57,438 nucleotides of DNA from Acidimicrobiales bacterium (GTDB taxonomy: Bacteria > Actinomycetota > Acidimicrobiia > Acidimicrobiales > JAHEJN01), in contig JAHEJN010000012.1 in the NCBI GenBank assembly GCA_024638845.1, positions 1 through 57,438 of the forward strand. The letters run 5' to 3'. Position numbers and translations under genes: made by a program. The notes below the pieces were generated by a model. The model worked only from the letters and a program-made list of their open reading frames with translations. It was not told where the DNA came from and made no database searches. This document shows positions 34,916 through 43,883 of the stretch, one piece after another. Each line of letters opens with the position of its first letter. The first letter of the stretch is position 1.

Positions 34916-36328
34916 ATGGCCGACGACGCGCCGGAGGTGCTCCTGCGACCGAGGCGGCGCCTCGGTCTGCGGTCCCGGGTCGTTCTGGCGTTCGTCGTGG
35001 GCGCGCTGCTCGTCAGTGGAATCCTGGCCGGCGTCGCCTACACCGTCACCCGGAACAACCTGGTCGACACGCGCGAGCGAACCGGCATCCGCATCGCGGC
35101 GAGCAATGCCGCCGCCGTGCGGGCCCAGCTCAATGTCGAGGACGTCGACCCGGCCGAGATCCTGCTGACGCTGTCGACGCCGCTCCAGTCGGTTCCCACC
35201 CTCCGGCTGGGGAGCGATTCGTGGCTCACGGCCGACCCCCTCCGCTTCGCCGACACCGACGTGAACGTGCTGTTGCTGGGCCAGGTCGAGAGTGGCCAAC
35301 CGTCGCAGATGCGCTATCGGTTCAGCAACGCCCCGTTCCTCGTCGTCGGCGTTCCCCTACCCGATCGCGATGCGCTCTACTTCGAAGCCATTCCTCTCCG
35401 CGACATCGACGACACCCTCCAATCGCTCGGCATCGCATTGACCGGCGGTGCTGTGGTCTCGACCATCGCGGCGGCGATGCTCGGCTGGTGGGCGGCTCGA
35501 CGGGTGCTGTCACCCCTCGAGGAAATCGGCGAGGCCGCCGAGGCCATCGCCGCCGGCGAGCTCGACACCCGCCTCGAGGCAGAGACCGACCGCGATCTCG
35601 GCCGGCTCACCGGCTCGTTCAATCTCATGGCCAGGACTCTTCAGCAACGCATCGAACGCGACGGTCGATTCGCGTCGGAGGTGAGCCATGAGCTCCGGTC
35701 GCCGCTGATGACGCTGGCCGCATCGATGGAGGTCCTGAACAATCAACGGGACGAGATGCCCGATCGGGCGCAGACCGCGCTCGATCTGCTCACCACCGAC
35801 CTCGTGCGCTTCCAGGGGCTGGTCGAGGATCTGCTCGAGATATCGCGGTTCGACGTGGGCGCGGTCAACCTCCAGCTCTCTCGGTTCGAAGTGGCCGAGT
35901 TCGTCCGCCAGGCTGTCGGCGTCGCCGGTCATGAGGTCCCGGTCACCTACCCGAAGCGCGTCGAAGGCCTCTTCATCGAAGCCGACAAGCGTCGCCTGGC
36001 ACGGGTGATCGCCAACCTGCTCGACAACGCCGAGAAGTACGCGGATGGCGCCACCGGTGTCGAGATCAACCGCGACGGCGACACGGTGACCATCACCGTG
36101 CTCGACGAAGGCCCCGGAGTCCCACTCGAGGAACGCGAAGCGATCTTCGATCGATTCTCTCGCGGCGTCGAGGGCGGCCGTCGCGGCACCGGCACCGGCG
36201 TGGGACTGGGGCTTTCACTCGTGGCCGAGCACGTGAACCTGCACGGGGGAACCGTGATGGCGCTGCCGCGCGACGACGGTGCGATCGGGACCCGCTTCGT
36301 GGTCACCCTTCCGGGCGTGGCCCGATGA
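34916..36328 (+). CDS. mtrB: Sensor histidine kinase, MtrB-like
   Basis: 470 residues. Helix 1 (about 22-44), an extracytoplasmic sensor domain of ~125 residues, helix 2 (about 172-194), HAMP (195-250), HisKA with His258 in SEVSHELRSPLMTL, and HATPase with the N-box NLLDNAEKYA (about 367-376), DEGPGVPL and GTGVGLGLSLV. All catalytic boxes are present, so it should be active. The stop overlaps the lipoprotein start (ATGA), which argues for functional coupling. Confidence 0.88.
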   Translation: MADDAPEVLLRPRRRLGLRSRVVLAFVVGALLVSGILAGVAYTVTRNNLVDTRERTGIRIAASNAAAVRAQLNVEDVDPAEILLTLSTPLQSVPTLRLGSDSWLTADPLRFADTDVNVLLLGQVESGQPSQMRYRFSNAPFLVVGVPLPDRDALYFEAIPLRDIDDTLQSLGIALTGGAVVSTIAAAMLGWWAARRVLSPLEEIGEAAEAIAAGELDTRLEAETDRDLGRLTGSFNLMARTLQQRIERDGRFASEVSHELRSPLMTLAASMEVLNNQRDEMPDRAQTALDLLTTDLVRFQGLVEDLLEISRFDVGAVNLQLSRFEVAEFVRQAVGVAGHEVPVTYPKRVEGLFIEADKRRLARVIANLLDNAEKYADGATGVEINRDGDTVTITVLDEGPGVPLEEREAIFDRFSRGVEGGRRGTGTGVGLGLSLVAEHVNLHGGTVMALPRDDGAIGTRFVVTLPGVAR

Positions 36329-36897
36329 GACGAATCATCACGCTCGTTCTCGGCGCGGCCCTCGCGGCATCGTGCGGCGTTCCCGTCGACAGCGAGCCGA
36401 TCGCCCTCGATACCGAGAGCCTGCCTCCGGGCCTCTCGTCGACGACGACCACCACGTTGCCCGAGGAGGAACCGACCGGCATCGAGATCGCGCTCTTCCT
36501 CATCGGCGAGGATGGCCGGCTCGACGCCGTCGATCGGTCCTTCGCCACTCCGGTCACGAGCCAGGCCGTCGTCGAGGCCCTGATCGCCGCGGCCGACGAG
36601 CCCGAGCTCGTCGAACAACAACAGCTCGTATCCGCGATCCCGAGCACGACGACCGTTCTCGGCGTCGAGCGCATGGAGAACATCCTCGTCGTGAATCTCG
36701 GTGAGGAGGGCTTCGCCGAGATCACCGAGCCCGAACAGCGGCTGCGGGCCGTCGCCCAGTTCGTGTACACACTCACCGGGCTCGAGTCGGTCGACGCCAT
36801 ACTCTTCGAGATCGCCGGCGAACGTCGCCAGGTGCCCACCGATGGCGACCCCACCGAGGAGCCCGTCGACCGTGAGGACTTCCGCACCCTCGGCTGA
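36325..36897 (+). CDS. GerMN-domain lipoprotein, short LpqB-like
   Basis: 190 residues. Signal peptide with lipobox-type LGAALAASCGVP (Cys ~17), a Thr-rich spacer, then a GerMN domain (about 48-165; EIALFLIGEDGRLDAVDRSF, VLGVERMENILVVNLGEEGF, LRAVAQFVYTLTGLESVDAI). Full-length LpqB has GerMN plus a beta-propeller; here only the first part exists and the gene ends cleanly. Position after the mtrB-like kinase supports an LpqB-like role in modulating it. The lipobox lacks the usual Leu at -3. Confidence 0.8.
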   Translation: MRRIITLVLGAALAASCGVPVDSEPIALDTESLPPGLSSTTTTTLPEEEPTGIEIALFLIGEDGRLDAVDRSFATPVTSQAVVEALIAAADEPELVEQQQLVSAIPSTTTVLGVERMENILVVNLGEEGFAEITEPEQRLRAVAQFVYTLTGLESVDAILFEIAGERRQVPTDGDPTEEPVDREDFRTLG

Positions 36898-36928
36898 CGT
36901 CCCACTCGCAGCCGAATGCCACTGCGAG

Positions 36929-36934
36929 TACCTT
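36929..36934 (+). promoter_or_regulatory. -10 element (TACCTT), predicted leaderless promoter of glpK
   Basis: TACCTT ends 7 nt before the GTG at 36942. Confidence 0.5.
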
Positions 36935-36941
36935 CGGGCCA

Positions 36942-38426
36942 GTGAGCCACGTGATCGCCATCGATGCCGGCACCACGGGTGTGCGGGCCATCGCCTTCGC
37001 CCACGACGGAACCCCGACCCTGTCGGCCTACCGCGAGTTCACCCAGCACTTCCCTCAGCCCGGTTGGGTCGAGCACGATGCCGACGAGATCTGGCAGGTC
37101 ACCCAGGAGGTGCTCGGGGAGGTGCACGGTGCCCTGGGCACCAACCCGGTGGCCGTCGGCATCACCAATCAACGGGAAACGGTGGTGGTGTGGGATCGTC
37201 GTACCGGCCGGCCGCTGCATCGGGCGATCGTCTGGCAGGACCGTCGCACCGCCGACTACTGCAACCACCTGGCCGATGCGGGTCATCTGCCGATGGTGCG
37301 CGACCTCACCGGCCTGGTGCTCGATCCGTACTTCTCGGCGTCGAAGCTGCGGTGGCTCCTCACCGACGGTGGTGTGCCCGTCGACGACAACCTCGCCTTC
37401 GGCACGATCGACTCGTGGCTCATCTGGAAGCTCACCGGCGGCGCGCGCCACGTGACCGACACCACCAATGCCAGCCGGACGCTGCTGTTCGACATCCGTT
37501 CGATGCGGTGGAGCGAAGAGCTCCTCTCGCTGTGGGGGATCCCGGCATCGTGCCTGCCCGAGGTGCGACCGTCGAGTGGCCGCTTCGGCGACACCGCCGA
37601 CGGCCTCACCCTGCCGGCGGGCACACCGATCAGCGGCGTCGCCGGCGATCAGCAGGCCGCGTTGTTCGGGCAGGCGTGCTTCGCTCCTGGCGCGACCAAG
37701 AACACATACGGAACGGGATCGTTCGTGCTCATGAACGTGGGCTCGACCTGTCCCGAGCCGGTCGAGGGGCTGCTCACCACGGTGGCCTGGACCCTCGAAG
37801 TCGACGGTCGACCCCACACCGAGTACGCGCTCGAGGGGGCCATATTCGTGACCGGCGCAGCCGTCCAATGGCTGCGCGACGGCCTGGGCATCATCGACCA
37901 CGCATCCGATCTCGAGCCGCTGGCGCTGCAGTGCGAATCGAGCGACGGAGTGGTGCTGGTGCCGGCCTTTGCCGGCCTTGGCAGCCCCTGGTGGGATCCC
38001 TACGCTCGAGGCACGATCTGCGGACTCACGCGCGGCTCCGGTCGTCCCCAGATCGCTCGGGCGGTGATCGATGCCATGGTCCACCAGACCCGTGACGTCG
38101 TCGATGCGATGGCCGCAGCGTCGGGGACGCCGCCCGTCGTTTTGCGCGTCGACGGCGGCGCGGCGGCCATGAACACGTTGGTCCAGCAGCAGGCCGATCA
38201 CCTGGGGGTACCGGTTGCCCGCCCCCGTGTGGCCGAGACGACCGCGCTCGGCGCCGCGTACCTGGCCGGTCTCGCCGAGGGATTCTGGCAGTCCCTCGAT
38301 GACATCACCGACAACTGGCAGGTCGACCTCGAGGTCCAGCCCGGCGGTGATCGCGCCACCCTCGACGCCGCCCACGAGCAGTGGCACCGAGGAGTCGAGC
38401 GGGCACGTGACTGGGCCCAGGAGTAG
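36942..38426 (+). CDS. glpK: Glycerol kinase
   Basis: 494 residues, FGGY family. Phosphorylates glycerol to sn-glycerol 3-phosphate. The glycerol-contacting residues known in E. coli GlpK are conserved: Arg-Glu in GITNQRETVVVWD, Trp in IVWQDRRT, Tyr in DPYFSASKLRW, Asp in VAGDQQAALFGQ, Phe in YGTGSFVLMN. No transporter or regulator is adjacent; glpD lies 10 kb away in another operon. A short palindromic repeat-like tract is embedded at 37742-37769. Start GTG 36942 is supported by the -10 box 7 nt upstream. Confidence 0.94.
   Translation: MSHVIAIDAGTTGVRAIAFAHDGTPTLSAYREFTQHFPQPGWVEHDADEIWQVTQEVLGEVHGALGTNPVAVGITNQRETVVVWDRRTGRPLHRAIVWQDRRTADYCNHLADAGHLPMVRDLTGLVLDPYFSASKLRWLLTDGGVPVDDNLAFGTIDSWLIWKLTGGARHVTDTTNASRTLLFDIRSMRWSEELLSLWGIPASCLPEVRPSSGRFGDTADGLTLPAGTPISGVAGDQQAALFGQACFAPGATKNTYGTGSFVLMNVGSTCPEPVEGLLTTVAWTLEVDGRPHTEYALEGAIFVTGAAVQWLRDGLGIIDHASDLEPLALQCESSDGVVLVPAFAGLGSPWWDPYARGTICGLTRGSGRPQIARAVIDAMVHQTRDVVDAMAAASGTPPVVLRVDGGAAAMNTLVQQQADHLGVPVARPRVAETTALGAAYLAGLAEGFWQSLDDITDNWQVDLEVQPGGDRATLDAAHEQWHRGVERARDWAQE
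37742..37769. repeat. Palindromic tract within glpK encoding CPEPVEG
   Basis: CTCGACC (37742-37748) and GGTCGAG (37760-37766) flank an 11-nt centre. The sequence is read in frame as CPEPVEG, a peptide typical of a dispersed palindromic repeat seen in many bacterial genomes. The protein alignment needs no gap here, so it may be chance. Confidence 0.4.
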
Positions 38427-38454
38427 GCCACCGCCGTCGAAGGCGGACGCCTAC
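38423..38454. terminator. Bidirectional two-tier hairpin between glpK and alaC
   Basis: Outer stem GTAGGC/GCCTAC and inner stem CCGCC/GGCGG around a 6-nt loop. Each outer arm contains one of the two stop codons (TAG on each strand). Confidence 0.6.
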
Positions 38455-39632
38455 GGGGCTTCGAGGTCGGTCAAGGTCTTGCGGAGGTTGCGCACGGCTT
38501 GACCGATGCGCTGCTCGTTCTCGATGAGCGCGAAACGTACGTGCCCGTCACCACCCGGGCCGAAGCCGACGCCCGGAGAGACAGCGACATTGGCCTCACG
38601 CACGAGCTTCGACGCGAACTCGATGGAACCGAGGTGCCTGTAGGGCTCGGGAATGGGCGCCCATACGAACATGGTGCCGCGCGGCGGCTCGATGGTCCAC
38701 CCGAGCCGCTCGAGCCCACCGCAAAGGGCGTCGCGCCGACTCTGGTAGATGTCGTTCACGAGCTTGGGGTGCTCGCTGGCCTCGTTCATGACCACCGTGG
38801 CGGCGATCTGGATGGGTTGGAAGGTGCCGTAGTCGAGATAGCTCTTCAACCGGGCCAGCGCCGCGATGGTGTCGGCGTTCCCGGCCAGGAACGCCACCCG
38901 CCAGCCGGCCATGGAGAAGCTCTTGGTCAGTGAGTAGAGCTCGACGGCCACGTCCTTGGCGCCGGGCACCTGGAGGATCGACGGCGGAGAGTACCCGTCG
39001 AAACCGAGGTCGGCGTAGGCGAAGTCGTGGACGAGCAGCACCTCGTGCTCGCGGGCGAAGTCGACCACCCGCTGCATGAAGTCGAGATCGACGCAGAGTG
39101 TGGTGGGGTTGTGGGGAAACGACAGCAGGATCACACGAGGCTTCGGCCACGAGTACTCCCACCGCTCCTGCATGGTCTCGAAGAAATCGACACCCGTACC
39201 CAGGGGGATCTCCCGCACCTCGGCACCGGCAAACAGCGGCGCATACAGGTGTATCGGATAACTCGGTGAGGGCACCAACACGGCGTCGCCGGGTTGGGCC
39301 AGCACCCACATCAGGTGTGACAGACCCTCCTTGGCGCCGATGGTGTTGATCACCTCGGTGTTCGCATCGAGCTCGACCCCGAAGCGCCGCAGATACAGAT
39401 CGGCAAGGGCCTGCCGGAGCTTGGGAATGCCTCGCGACGCCGAATAGCGATGGTTCCTGGAGTTCCGCGCCGCCTCCGCCAGCTTCTCGACGGCGATGTC
39501 GGGCGACGGCAGGTCGGGGTTGCCGAACCCCAGGTCGATGACGTCTTCGCCTGCTCGACGGGCCTCGACCTTCAGTGAATCGATGATCGTGAAGACGTAC
39601 GGCGGCAGCGACGGAATGCGGCGAAACTCCAT
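38451..39632 (-). CDS. alaC: Alanine-synthesising aminotransferase, AlaC-like
   Basis: 393 residues, class I/II PLP aminotransferase. It resembles E. coli AlaC throughout as I recall it: RIPSLPPYVFTIIDSLKVEA, GFGNPDLPSPDI, NTIGAKEGLSHLMW, PSPSYPIHLYAPLFAGAEVR, and the PLP lysine in YSLTKSFSMAGWRV. The enzyme would interconvert pyruvate and alanine with glutamate. LL-diaminopimelate aminotransferase is a close relative and a possible alternative. It has a leaderless-type promoter and converges on glpK. Confidence 0.87.
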   Translation of the reverse strand: MEFRRIPSLPPYVFTIIDSLKVEARRAGEDVIDLGFGNPDLPSPDIAVEKLAEAARNSRNHRYSASRGIPKLRQALADLYLRRFGVELDANTEVINTIGAKEGLSHLMWVLAQPGDAVLVPSPSYPIHLYAPLFAGAEVREIPLGTGVDFFETMQERWEYSWPKPRVILLSFPHNPTTLCVDLDFMQRVVDFAREHEVLLVHDFAYADLGFDGYSPPSILQVPGAKDVAVELYSLTKSFSMAGWRVAFLAGNADTIAALARLKSYLDYGTFQPIQIAATVVMNEASEHPKLVNDIYQSRRDALCGGLERLGWTIEPPRGTMFVWAPIPEPYRHLGSIEFASKLVREANVAVSPGVGFGPGGDGHVRFALIENEQRIGQAVRNLRKTLTDLEAP

Positions 39633-39638
39633 GACCCG

Positions 39639-39644
39639 AGGCTA
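39639..39644 (-). promoter_or_regulatory. -10 element (TAGCCT), predicted leaderless promoter of alaC
   Basis: On the minus strand TAGCCT is followed by 6 nt and the ATG at 39632. Confidence 0.5.
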
Positions 39645-39676
39645 GCGATCACCGACGCCGCCGGGATGGAGGGGCA

Positions 39677-40630
39677 TCAGGGATCATGGCGAGCGAGGAG
39701 GGCTGCACCCAGGGCGCCGGCGCCCGGGCCGTGGGTGGCGAGCTCGATCGAAACTGCCGGGCGGTGGCCGATGTCGTGCTGGTGGCCGACGAACCCTCGC
39801 TGGATGGCAGACAGGAGCGGCTCACCCATCTGCGAGAGCCCACCGCCGATGATGGCCGCCGAGACGTCGAGGACATTCACCAGGTTGGTCAGACCCAACC
39901 CGGCCCACCAACCCAGCTCGTCGAGCACGGCGAGGGCCTCGGGATGCCCTTCGGCCACCAACCCCGAAACGTGTTCGCTCTCGATCGAGTCGATGTCGCC
40001 GACCGATGCGACGATGGCGGGGACGCGACCCTCTCGGGCGGCCTGCCTCGTCAGCCGGCCCAGGGCACGTCCCGACGCATAGATCTCCCAGCAGCCGTGC
40101 CGACCACAGACACACTCGGGGCCGGCGGCATCGACCACCATGTGCCCGGCCTCGCCGGCGAATCCGTTGGCGCCCCTCTGGAGCTCACCGCCGAGCACCA
40201 GGCCCATTCCGATGCCGGTGCCGAGGGCGACGAAGGCAACATCGGTCAGGCCCCGCCCCGCGCCGGTCTGCATCTCGGCCCAGGTAGCGGTGGTGGCGTC
40301 GTTCTCCACGACGGCGCGACGTCGCAGTCTCGACGCCAGTTCGGCCGCCAGCGGGAACTCGATCAGCGTGGGGATGTTCGGCGACGTATGCACAACGCCC
40401 TGGTGATCGACGGTGCCCGCGCATCCGACCCCGACCGCGGCGACGACGGACCCGACGCTGGTCTCGAGCCGCTCCACCAGCCCGACGATCGCATCGACCA
40501 TGTCGACAGGGTCCGCCGGCCGCCGGCAGGCGTCGGAGCCGGCGACCTGGCCGCTGGGGTCGACGAGCACGCCACGAATGTTGGTGCCGCCCATGTCGAA
40601 GCCGGCAACGAGGCGCCCCCGAGCGGGCAC
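39677..40630 (-). CDS. ROK-family sugar kinase, glucokinase-like
   Basis: 317 residues. ATP loop AGFDMGGTNIRGVLVD, a ROK signature with the zinc motif CVCGRHGCWEIYASG, catalytic Asp in VENDATTATWAEM, and a hexose-binding EAGHMV. Most likely phosphorylates glucose or N-acetyl-hexosamine with ATP. GTG 40630 starts 1 nt after the stop of the SRPBCC gene. It ends the six-gene operon starting at 44096 and sits 44 nt before alaC. Confidence 0.88.
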   Translation of the reverse strand: MPARGRLVAGFDMGGTNIRGVLVDPSGQVAGSDACRRPADPVDMVDAIVGLVERLETSVGSVVAAVGVGCAGTVDHQGVVHTSPNIPTLIEFPLAAELASRLRRRAVVENDATTATWAEMQTGAGRGLTDVAFVALGTGIGMGLVLGGELQRGANGFAGEAGHMVVDAAGPECVCGRHGCWEIYASGRALGRLTRQAAREGRVPAIVASVGDIDSIESEHVSGLVAEGHPEALAVLDELGWWAGLGLTNLVNVLDVSAAIIGGGLSQMGEPLLSAIQRGFVGHQHDIGHRPAVSIELATHGPGAGALGAALLARHDP

Positions 40631-40631
40631 G

Positions 40632-41084
40632 TCAGGTGACAACGCGGCGTTCGGCGCGAGCCTTGAGCTCCCCCAGGGCGGTGTGCACGATTCGAGCCTC
40701 GGCGCGACGCTTGACGAAGCCGGGAAGCGGAACGCGCATGTCGACGCTGAGGTTGTAGATGACCCTGGTGGATGATTCGTCGCCTGCCGGTTCGAGCAGG
40801 TATTCACCGTCCATGCGGCTCACGACGTCGCCCTCGGCGAGACGCCACGCCACGCGCAGAGGGTTGCTGCCGTAGTAGTACCGGAGCACGTAGTTGGTGC
40901 TGCGACCCATGGCCGCGGCGCGGTAGGCCACCAGCCCGGCGCGGCCGTCGGCGTCGGATCGGAGGATCTCGACCGACTTGATGTCGGTGGCCCACTCGGG
41001 ATATCGGGCGACATCGAGTACGACGTCGAAGACCAGTTCGGGCGGAACGTCGATGGCGATGATCTGCGTGGTCTGGTCAGGCAC
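40632..41084 (-). CDS. SRPBCC (START-like) lipid- or ligand-binding protein
   Basis: 150 residues, a polyketide-cyclase/START-type fold: TTQIIAIDVPPELVFDVVLD, YPEWATDIKSVEIL, LRYYYGSNPLRVAWRL, then SVDMRVPLPGFVKRRAEARI. Similar proteins lie beside pimB' in mycobacteria (the Rv2185c-type gene), so a link to lipid handling at the membrane is plausible. GTG 41084 overlaps the upstream membrane-protein gene by 8 nt. No catalytic residues are evident. Confidence 0.82.
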   Translation of the reverse strand: MPDQTTQIIAIDVPPELVFDVVLDVARYPEWATDIKSVEILRSDADGRAGLVAYRAAAMGRSTNYVLRYYYGSNPLRVAWRLAEGDVVSRMDGEYLLEPAGDESSTRVIYNLSVDMRVPLPGFVKRRAEARIVHTALGELKARAERRVVT

Positions 41085-41607
41085 CGGAAGAACCCTCTTC
41101 GTCGACGGGTGGTTGCGCTTTGGTCACCGTGCGTTTGGTGCGGAGCACACTGCGGGCACGGAATGAACCGTACTCGGCCGCCCACCGACCGGCGATGGCA
41201 AGACCGAACATGGGTGTCAGGATACCGAAGGCCAGCGACGTGAACGGGCGTATCGACGCCACGGCGATGGCGACGACGACCTGAACGCCGAGCAGCGCCA
41301 GGAGCCATCGCCTCACCACAGCCGGCGCCACACCACCCATGAGCAGGAACAGCTCGGCCACCGAGATCTCCTCGGTGCGACTGCGGTCGACACCGCGCAG
41401 AAACGCGACCAGGAACACCAGGCAGCCAACCGCGAAGAGGATGATCGACACCGCGGCTGCGGCCACGCCGAGAACCGACGGCGCCGCCGCTCCCCCGACG
41501 GCCATCATCACGAAGACCACCGTCGCCCATGCGTCGAGGCGAATCCATCCGGCACCGTCGACGGCAGGAACGCGCAGCCGGAGCGGTCGCAGCACGGGCA
41601 TCATCAT
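41077..41607 (-). CDS. Four-helix membrane protein, function unknown
   Basis: 176 residues with about four membrane helices (WATVVFVMMAVGGAAAPSVL, AAAVSIILFAVGCLVFLVAF, WLLALLGVQVVVAIAVASI, LAFGILTPMFGLAIAGRWAA) and a charged Lys/Arg then Glu-rich tail. I recognise no family. It starts with three consecutive ATG codons; the first (41607) overlaps the glycosyltransferase stop. Its place between a PimB'-like enzyme and an SRPBCC protein suggests an envelope-related role. Confidence 0.75.
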   Translation of the reverse strand: MMMPVLRPLRLRVPAVDGAGWIRLDAWATVVFVMMAVGGAAAPSVLGVAAAAVSIILFAVGCLVFLVAFLRGVDRSRTEEISVAELFLLMGGVAPAVVRRWLLALLGVQVVVAIAVASIRPFTSLAFGILTPMFGLAIAGRWAAEYGSFRARSVLRTKRTVTKAQPPVDEEGSSGA

Positions 41608-42749
41608 GCCACGGCGCTCTCTGGGTCATCGAAGCGGCGGATGGCACCAAGTAGTCGCGCCGCGAGCAGGTCGTAGGAGAAGTGGTCGATGGCGCGTCGG
41701 CGGCCGGCCGCAGCCATCCTCGCGCGGAGGTCGGGATAGTCCACGAGTCGGGCGATGGCCGACACCACCGCGTCGACATCGGTGGGATCGTCGACCACCA
41801 GCCCCGAGACTCCGTGATCGACCGCCTCGGCCGCTCCCCCGCTACGGCCGGCCACCTGCGGCGTGCCCGCCGCCGCCGCCTCGAGGAACACGATACCGAA
41901 GCCCTCCTGCTCCAGCCCACCCCACCGCTTCCGGCACAGCATGGCGAACACGTCGACGCAGGCATGGAGATCGGCGAGGTCGTGGTCGGCCACCCGGCCG
42001 AGGAACCGCACCGGAACGTCGCACTCGGCGGCAACCCGGCGGAGTCGGGAGAGGTCGCGGCCGGTGCCTCCGATCACCACCTCGATGGGTCGCGTCGTCG
42101 ATCGTGCGATCTTCTCGACCGCCCGGATGAGCACGTCGAACCCCTTCCTCGGTACCAGGCGGCTGAGGCCCAGAACGAGGTGCGAGTCGACAGGGAGGCC
42201 GAGTCGACGACGGGCAGCGGCCGAGTCGGCGGCCGCGAGGGGTCGAAACCGCTCGACGTCGACCCCGGGTGGGACATACACGTCAGGGGGCAGCGAGCCG
42301 GCCACCCGAGCCGCTTCGGCCGTGGCATATCCACTCGCCGAAACGATCAGATCGGCCCGGGCGACGGTGCGGGCCAACACCGGTGCGGTGACGGGGAGCC
42401 GACCGGGAACGGTCACTTCGGCACCGTGGAGGATGACCGCGTACCGATGGCGCAGATGCGGTCCGACGGCGCCCACCGGCACGGCGGGGTCGAACACGAC
42501 GAGCCCGGCTCCGATCTCGTCGGCCAGATCGTCGATCGCGTTCCGCATGGGCCAGGTGGGCAGCAGAAACCGCTGGCGGCTCCGCACGATGCGGTACGGC
42601 TCGCCGGCGTCCCATTCGCGGTCGCCGGGATGGGGCCGGGTCAGCACTGCGAACTCGGCCGGCGGGAGCCGGCGCCAGAGCTCCCACAGGTAGTTCTGGA
42701 TGCCGCCCACCTTCGGTGGGTAGTCGTTGGTGACGAGCAGGTGGGTCAT
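41604..42749 (-). CDS. GT4 glycosyltransferase, PimB'-like mannosyltransferase
   Basis: 381 residues. GT-B fold with the N-terminal HLLVTNDYPPKVGGIQNYLW, which closely resembles PimB' (LLVTNDFPPRRGGIQ), donor-site LGLSRLVPRKGFDVLIRA, CRKRWGGLEQEGFGIVFLEA and AGRSGGAAEAV. PimB' uses GDP-mannose to make phosphatidylinositol dimannoside. That activity here is inference; other lipid sugar acceptors are possible. The start ATG overlaps the queG stop and the stop overlaps the next start. Confidence 0.8.
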   Translation of the reverse strand: MTHLLVTNDYPPKVGGIQNYLWELWRRLPPAEFAVLTRPHPGDREWDAGEPYRIVRSRQRFLLPTWPMRNAIDDLADEIGAGLVVFDPAVPVGAVGPHLRHRYAVILHGAEVTVPGRLPVTAPVLARTVARADLIVSASGYATAEAARVAGSLPPDVYVPPGVDVERFRPLAAADSAAARRRLGLPVDSHLVLGLSRLVPRKGFDVLIRAVEKIARSTTRPIEVVIGGTGRDLSRLRRVAAECDVPVRFLGRVADHDLADLHACVDVFAMLCRKRWGGLEQEGFGIVFLEAAAAGTPQVAGRSGGAAEAVDHGVSGLVVDDPTDVDAVVSAIARLVDYPDLRARMAAAGRRRAIDHFSYDLLAARLLGAIRRFDDPESAVA

Positions 42750-43846
42750 GGGGCGAGGGCGTTGCGTTCGGCGTCGACGGCCGGCCCCGCAGGTGCCAAC
42801 GCTACGAGCTGATCGAGACCCAGCCGTCGAGCGGCCCACACCGCGTGGGCGGCGAGGAGGTCGTCGTCGCTGCGAACATACCGTTCGACGACCGCCGCCA
42901 CCCGCGGATCGGCGCGGTCACCGACATTGCCCAGCACCACGAGCGCGTTGCGGCGCAGGAACCGCGGATCGCGCCGGGGCACGTACCAGCGCCCGGCCGT
43001 GGCCATGACCTCGTCGTCGGTTGCGTCCAGCAGGTCGAGCACGGGCACCCAGGCTCGCGACCCGCCCGGCCCCATGTGGGGCTCCACCTCGTGACCGAGC
43101 CAACGGTTGGGCGGGCAGACCTCTTGACAGTCGTCGCACCCGTACAGGCGATCGCCCATGGCCACCCGATGCTCGCGGGGGATCTCACCCGGTGCCTGCA
43201 CCAGCCACGCGAGGCAGCGCCGGGCGTCGAGCACGCCGGGGGCGATGATGGCGTCGGTGGGGCAACCGGTGAGACATCGCGTGCAGGGCCCGCAGCCGTC
43301 GACCACCGGCTGGGTGGCGGGAGGCAGGTCGGCCGAGGTGACGACGGCACCGAGCACGAACCAGCTCCCCCGGCCCGGCAGGAGGATGTTGGTGTTCTTG
43401 CCCTGCCAGCCGATGCCGGCTCGCAGCGCGGCAGCCCGGTCGGCGAGCGCATTGTCGTCGGCGACGACGCGGGTGCGGTGCCCGACCGCCTCGAGGTGGT
43501 CGGCGACCACGGCCAGTGCCTGGCGGAGGTCGGCGTAGTGGTCTACTCGGGCGTAGGCCGCCACCCGGCCACTCGGTTCCCCCGGTGGCGACGCGGGGGC
43601 AGCGACGTCGTAGCGCCACGCGCCGACTACGAGCGAACGGGCACCGGCCAGGATGCGCTCGGGTTCGGTGGAGCGGGCCGGGTTCCGGAACGTGAACTGC
43701 ATGCCACCGTCGAGCCCGGCCGCCCTGCGATCGTCGATGGCGGCTCGGGCCTCGGTGAAGGGCTCGACCGAGGTGAAGCCGACGGCCGCCAGACCCGCGG
43801 CGAGCCCGACGCGGCGCAGGTCTTCGGCGAGCACAGCAGTGGACAT
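42746..43846 (-). CDS. queG: Epoxyqueuosine reductase QueG
   Basis: 366 residues. Reduces epoxyqueuosine to queuosine in tRNA with cobalamin and two [4Fe-4S] clusters. Eight cluster cysteines are seen: CGPCTRCLTGCP plus a distal Cys in ARRCLAW, and CDDCQEVCP. A C-terminal HEAT-like region (RRNALVVLGNVGDRADPRVA) matches the long form. The ATG at 43846 is 37 nt after the small Cys-rich gene. No other queuosine gene is nearby, so precursor or base salvage must come from elsewhere. Confidence 0.93.
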   Translation of the reverse strand: MSTAVLAEDLRRVGLAAGLAAVGFTSVEPFTEARAAIDDRRAAGLDGGMQFTFRNPARSTEPERILAGARSLVVGAWRYDVAAPASPPGEPSGRVAAYARVDHYADLRQALAVVADHLEAVGHRTRVVADDNALADRAAALRAGIGWQGKNTNILLPGRGSWFVLGAVVTSADLPPATQPVVDGCGPCTRCLTGCPTDAIIAPGVLDARRCLAWLVQAPGEIPREHRVAMGDRLYGCDDCQEVCPPNRWLGHEVEPHMGPGGSRAWVPVLDLLDATDDEVMATAGRWYVPRRDPRFLRRNALVVLGNVGDRADPRVAAVVERYVRSDDDLLAAHAVWAARRLGLDQLVALAPAGPAVDAERNALAP

Positions 43847-43883
43847 CCCGCCATGGTCGCACGGACCACCCGCGATCAGGCGC

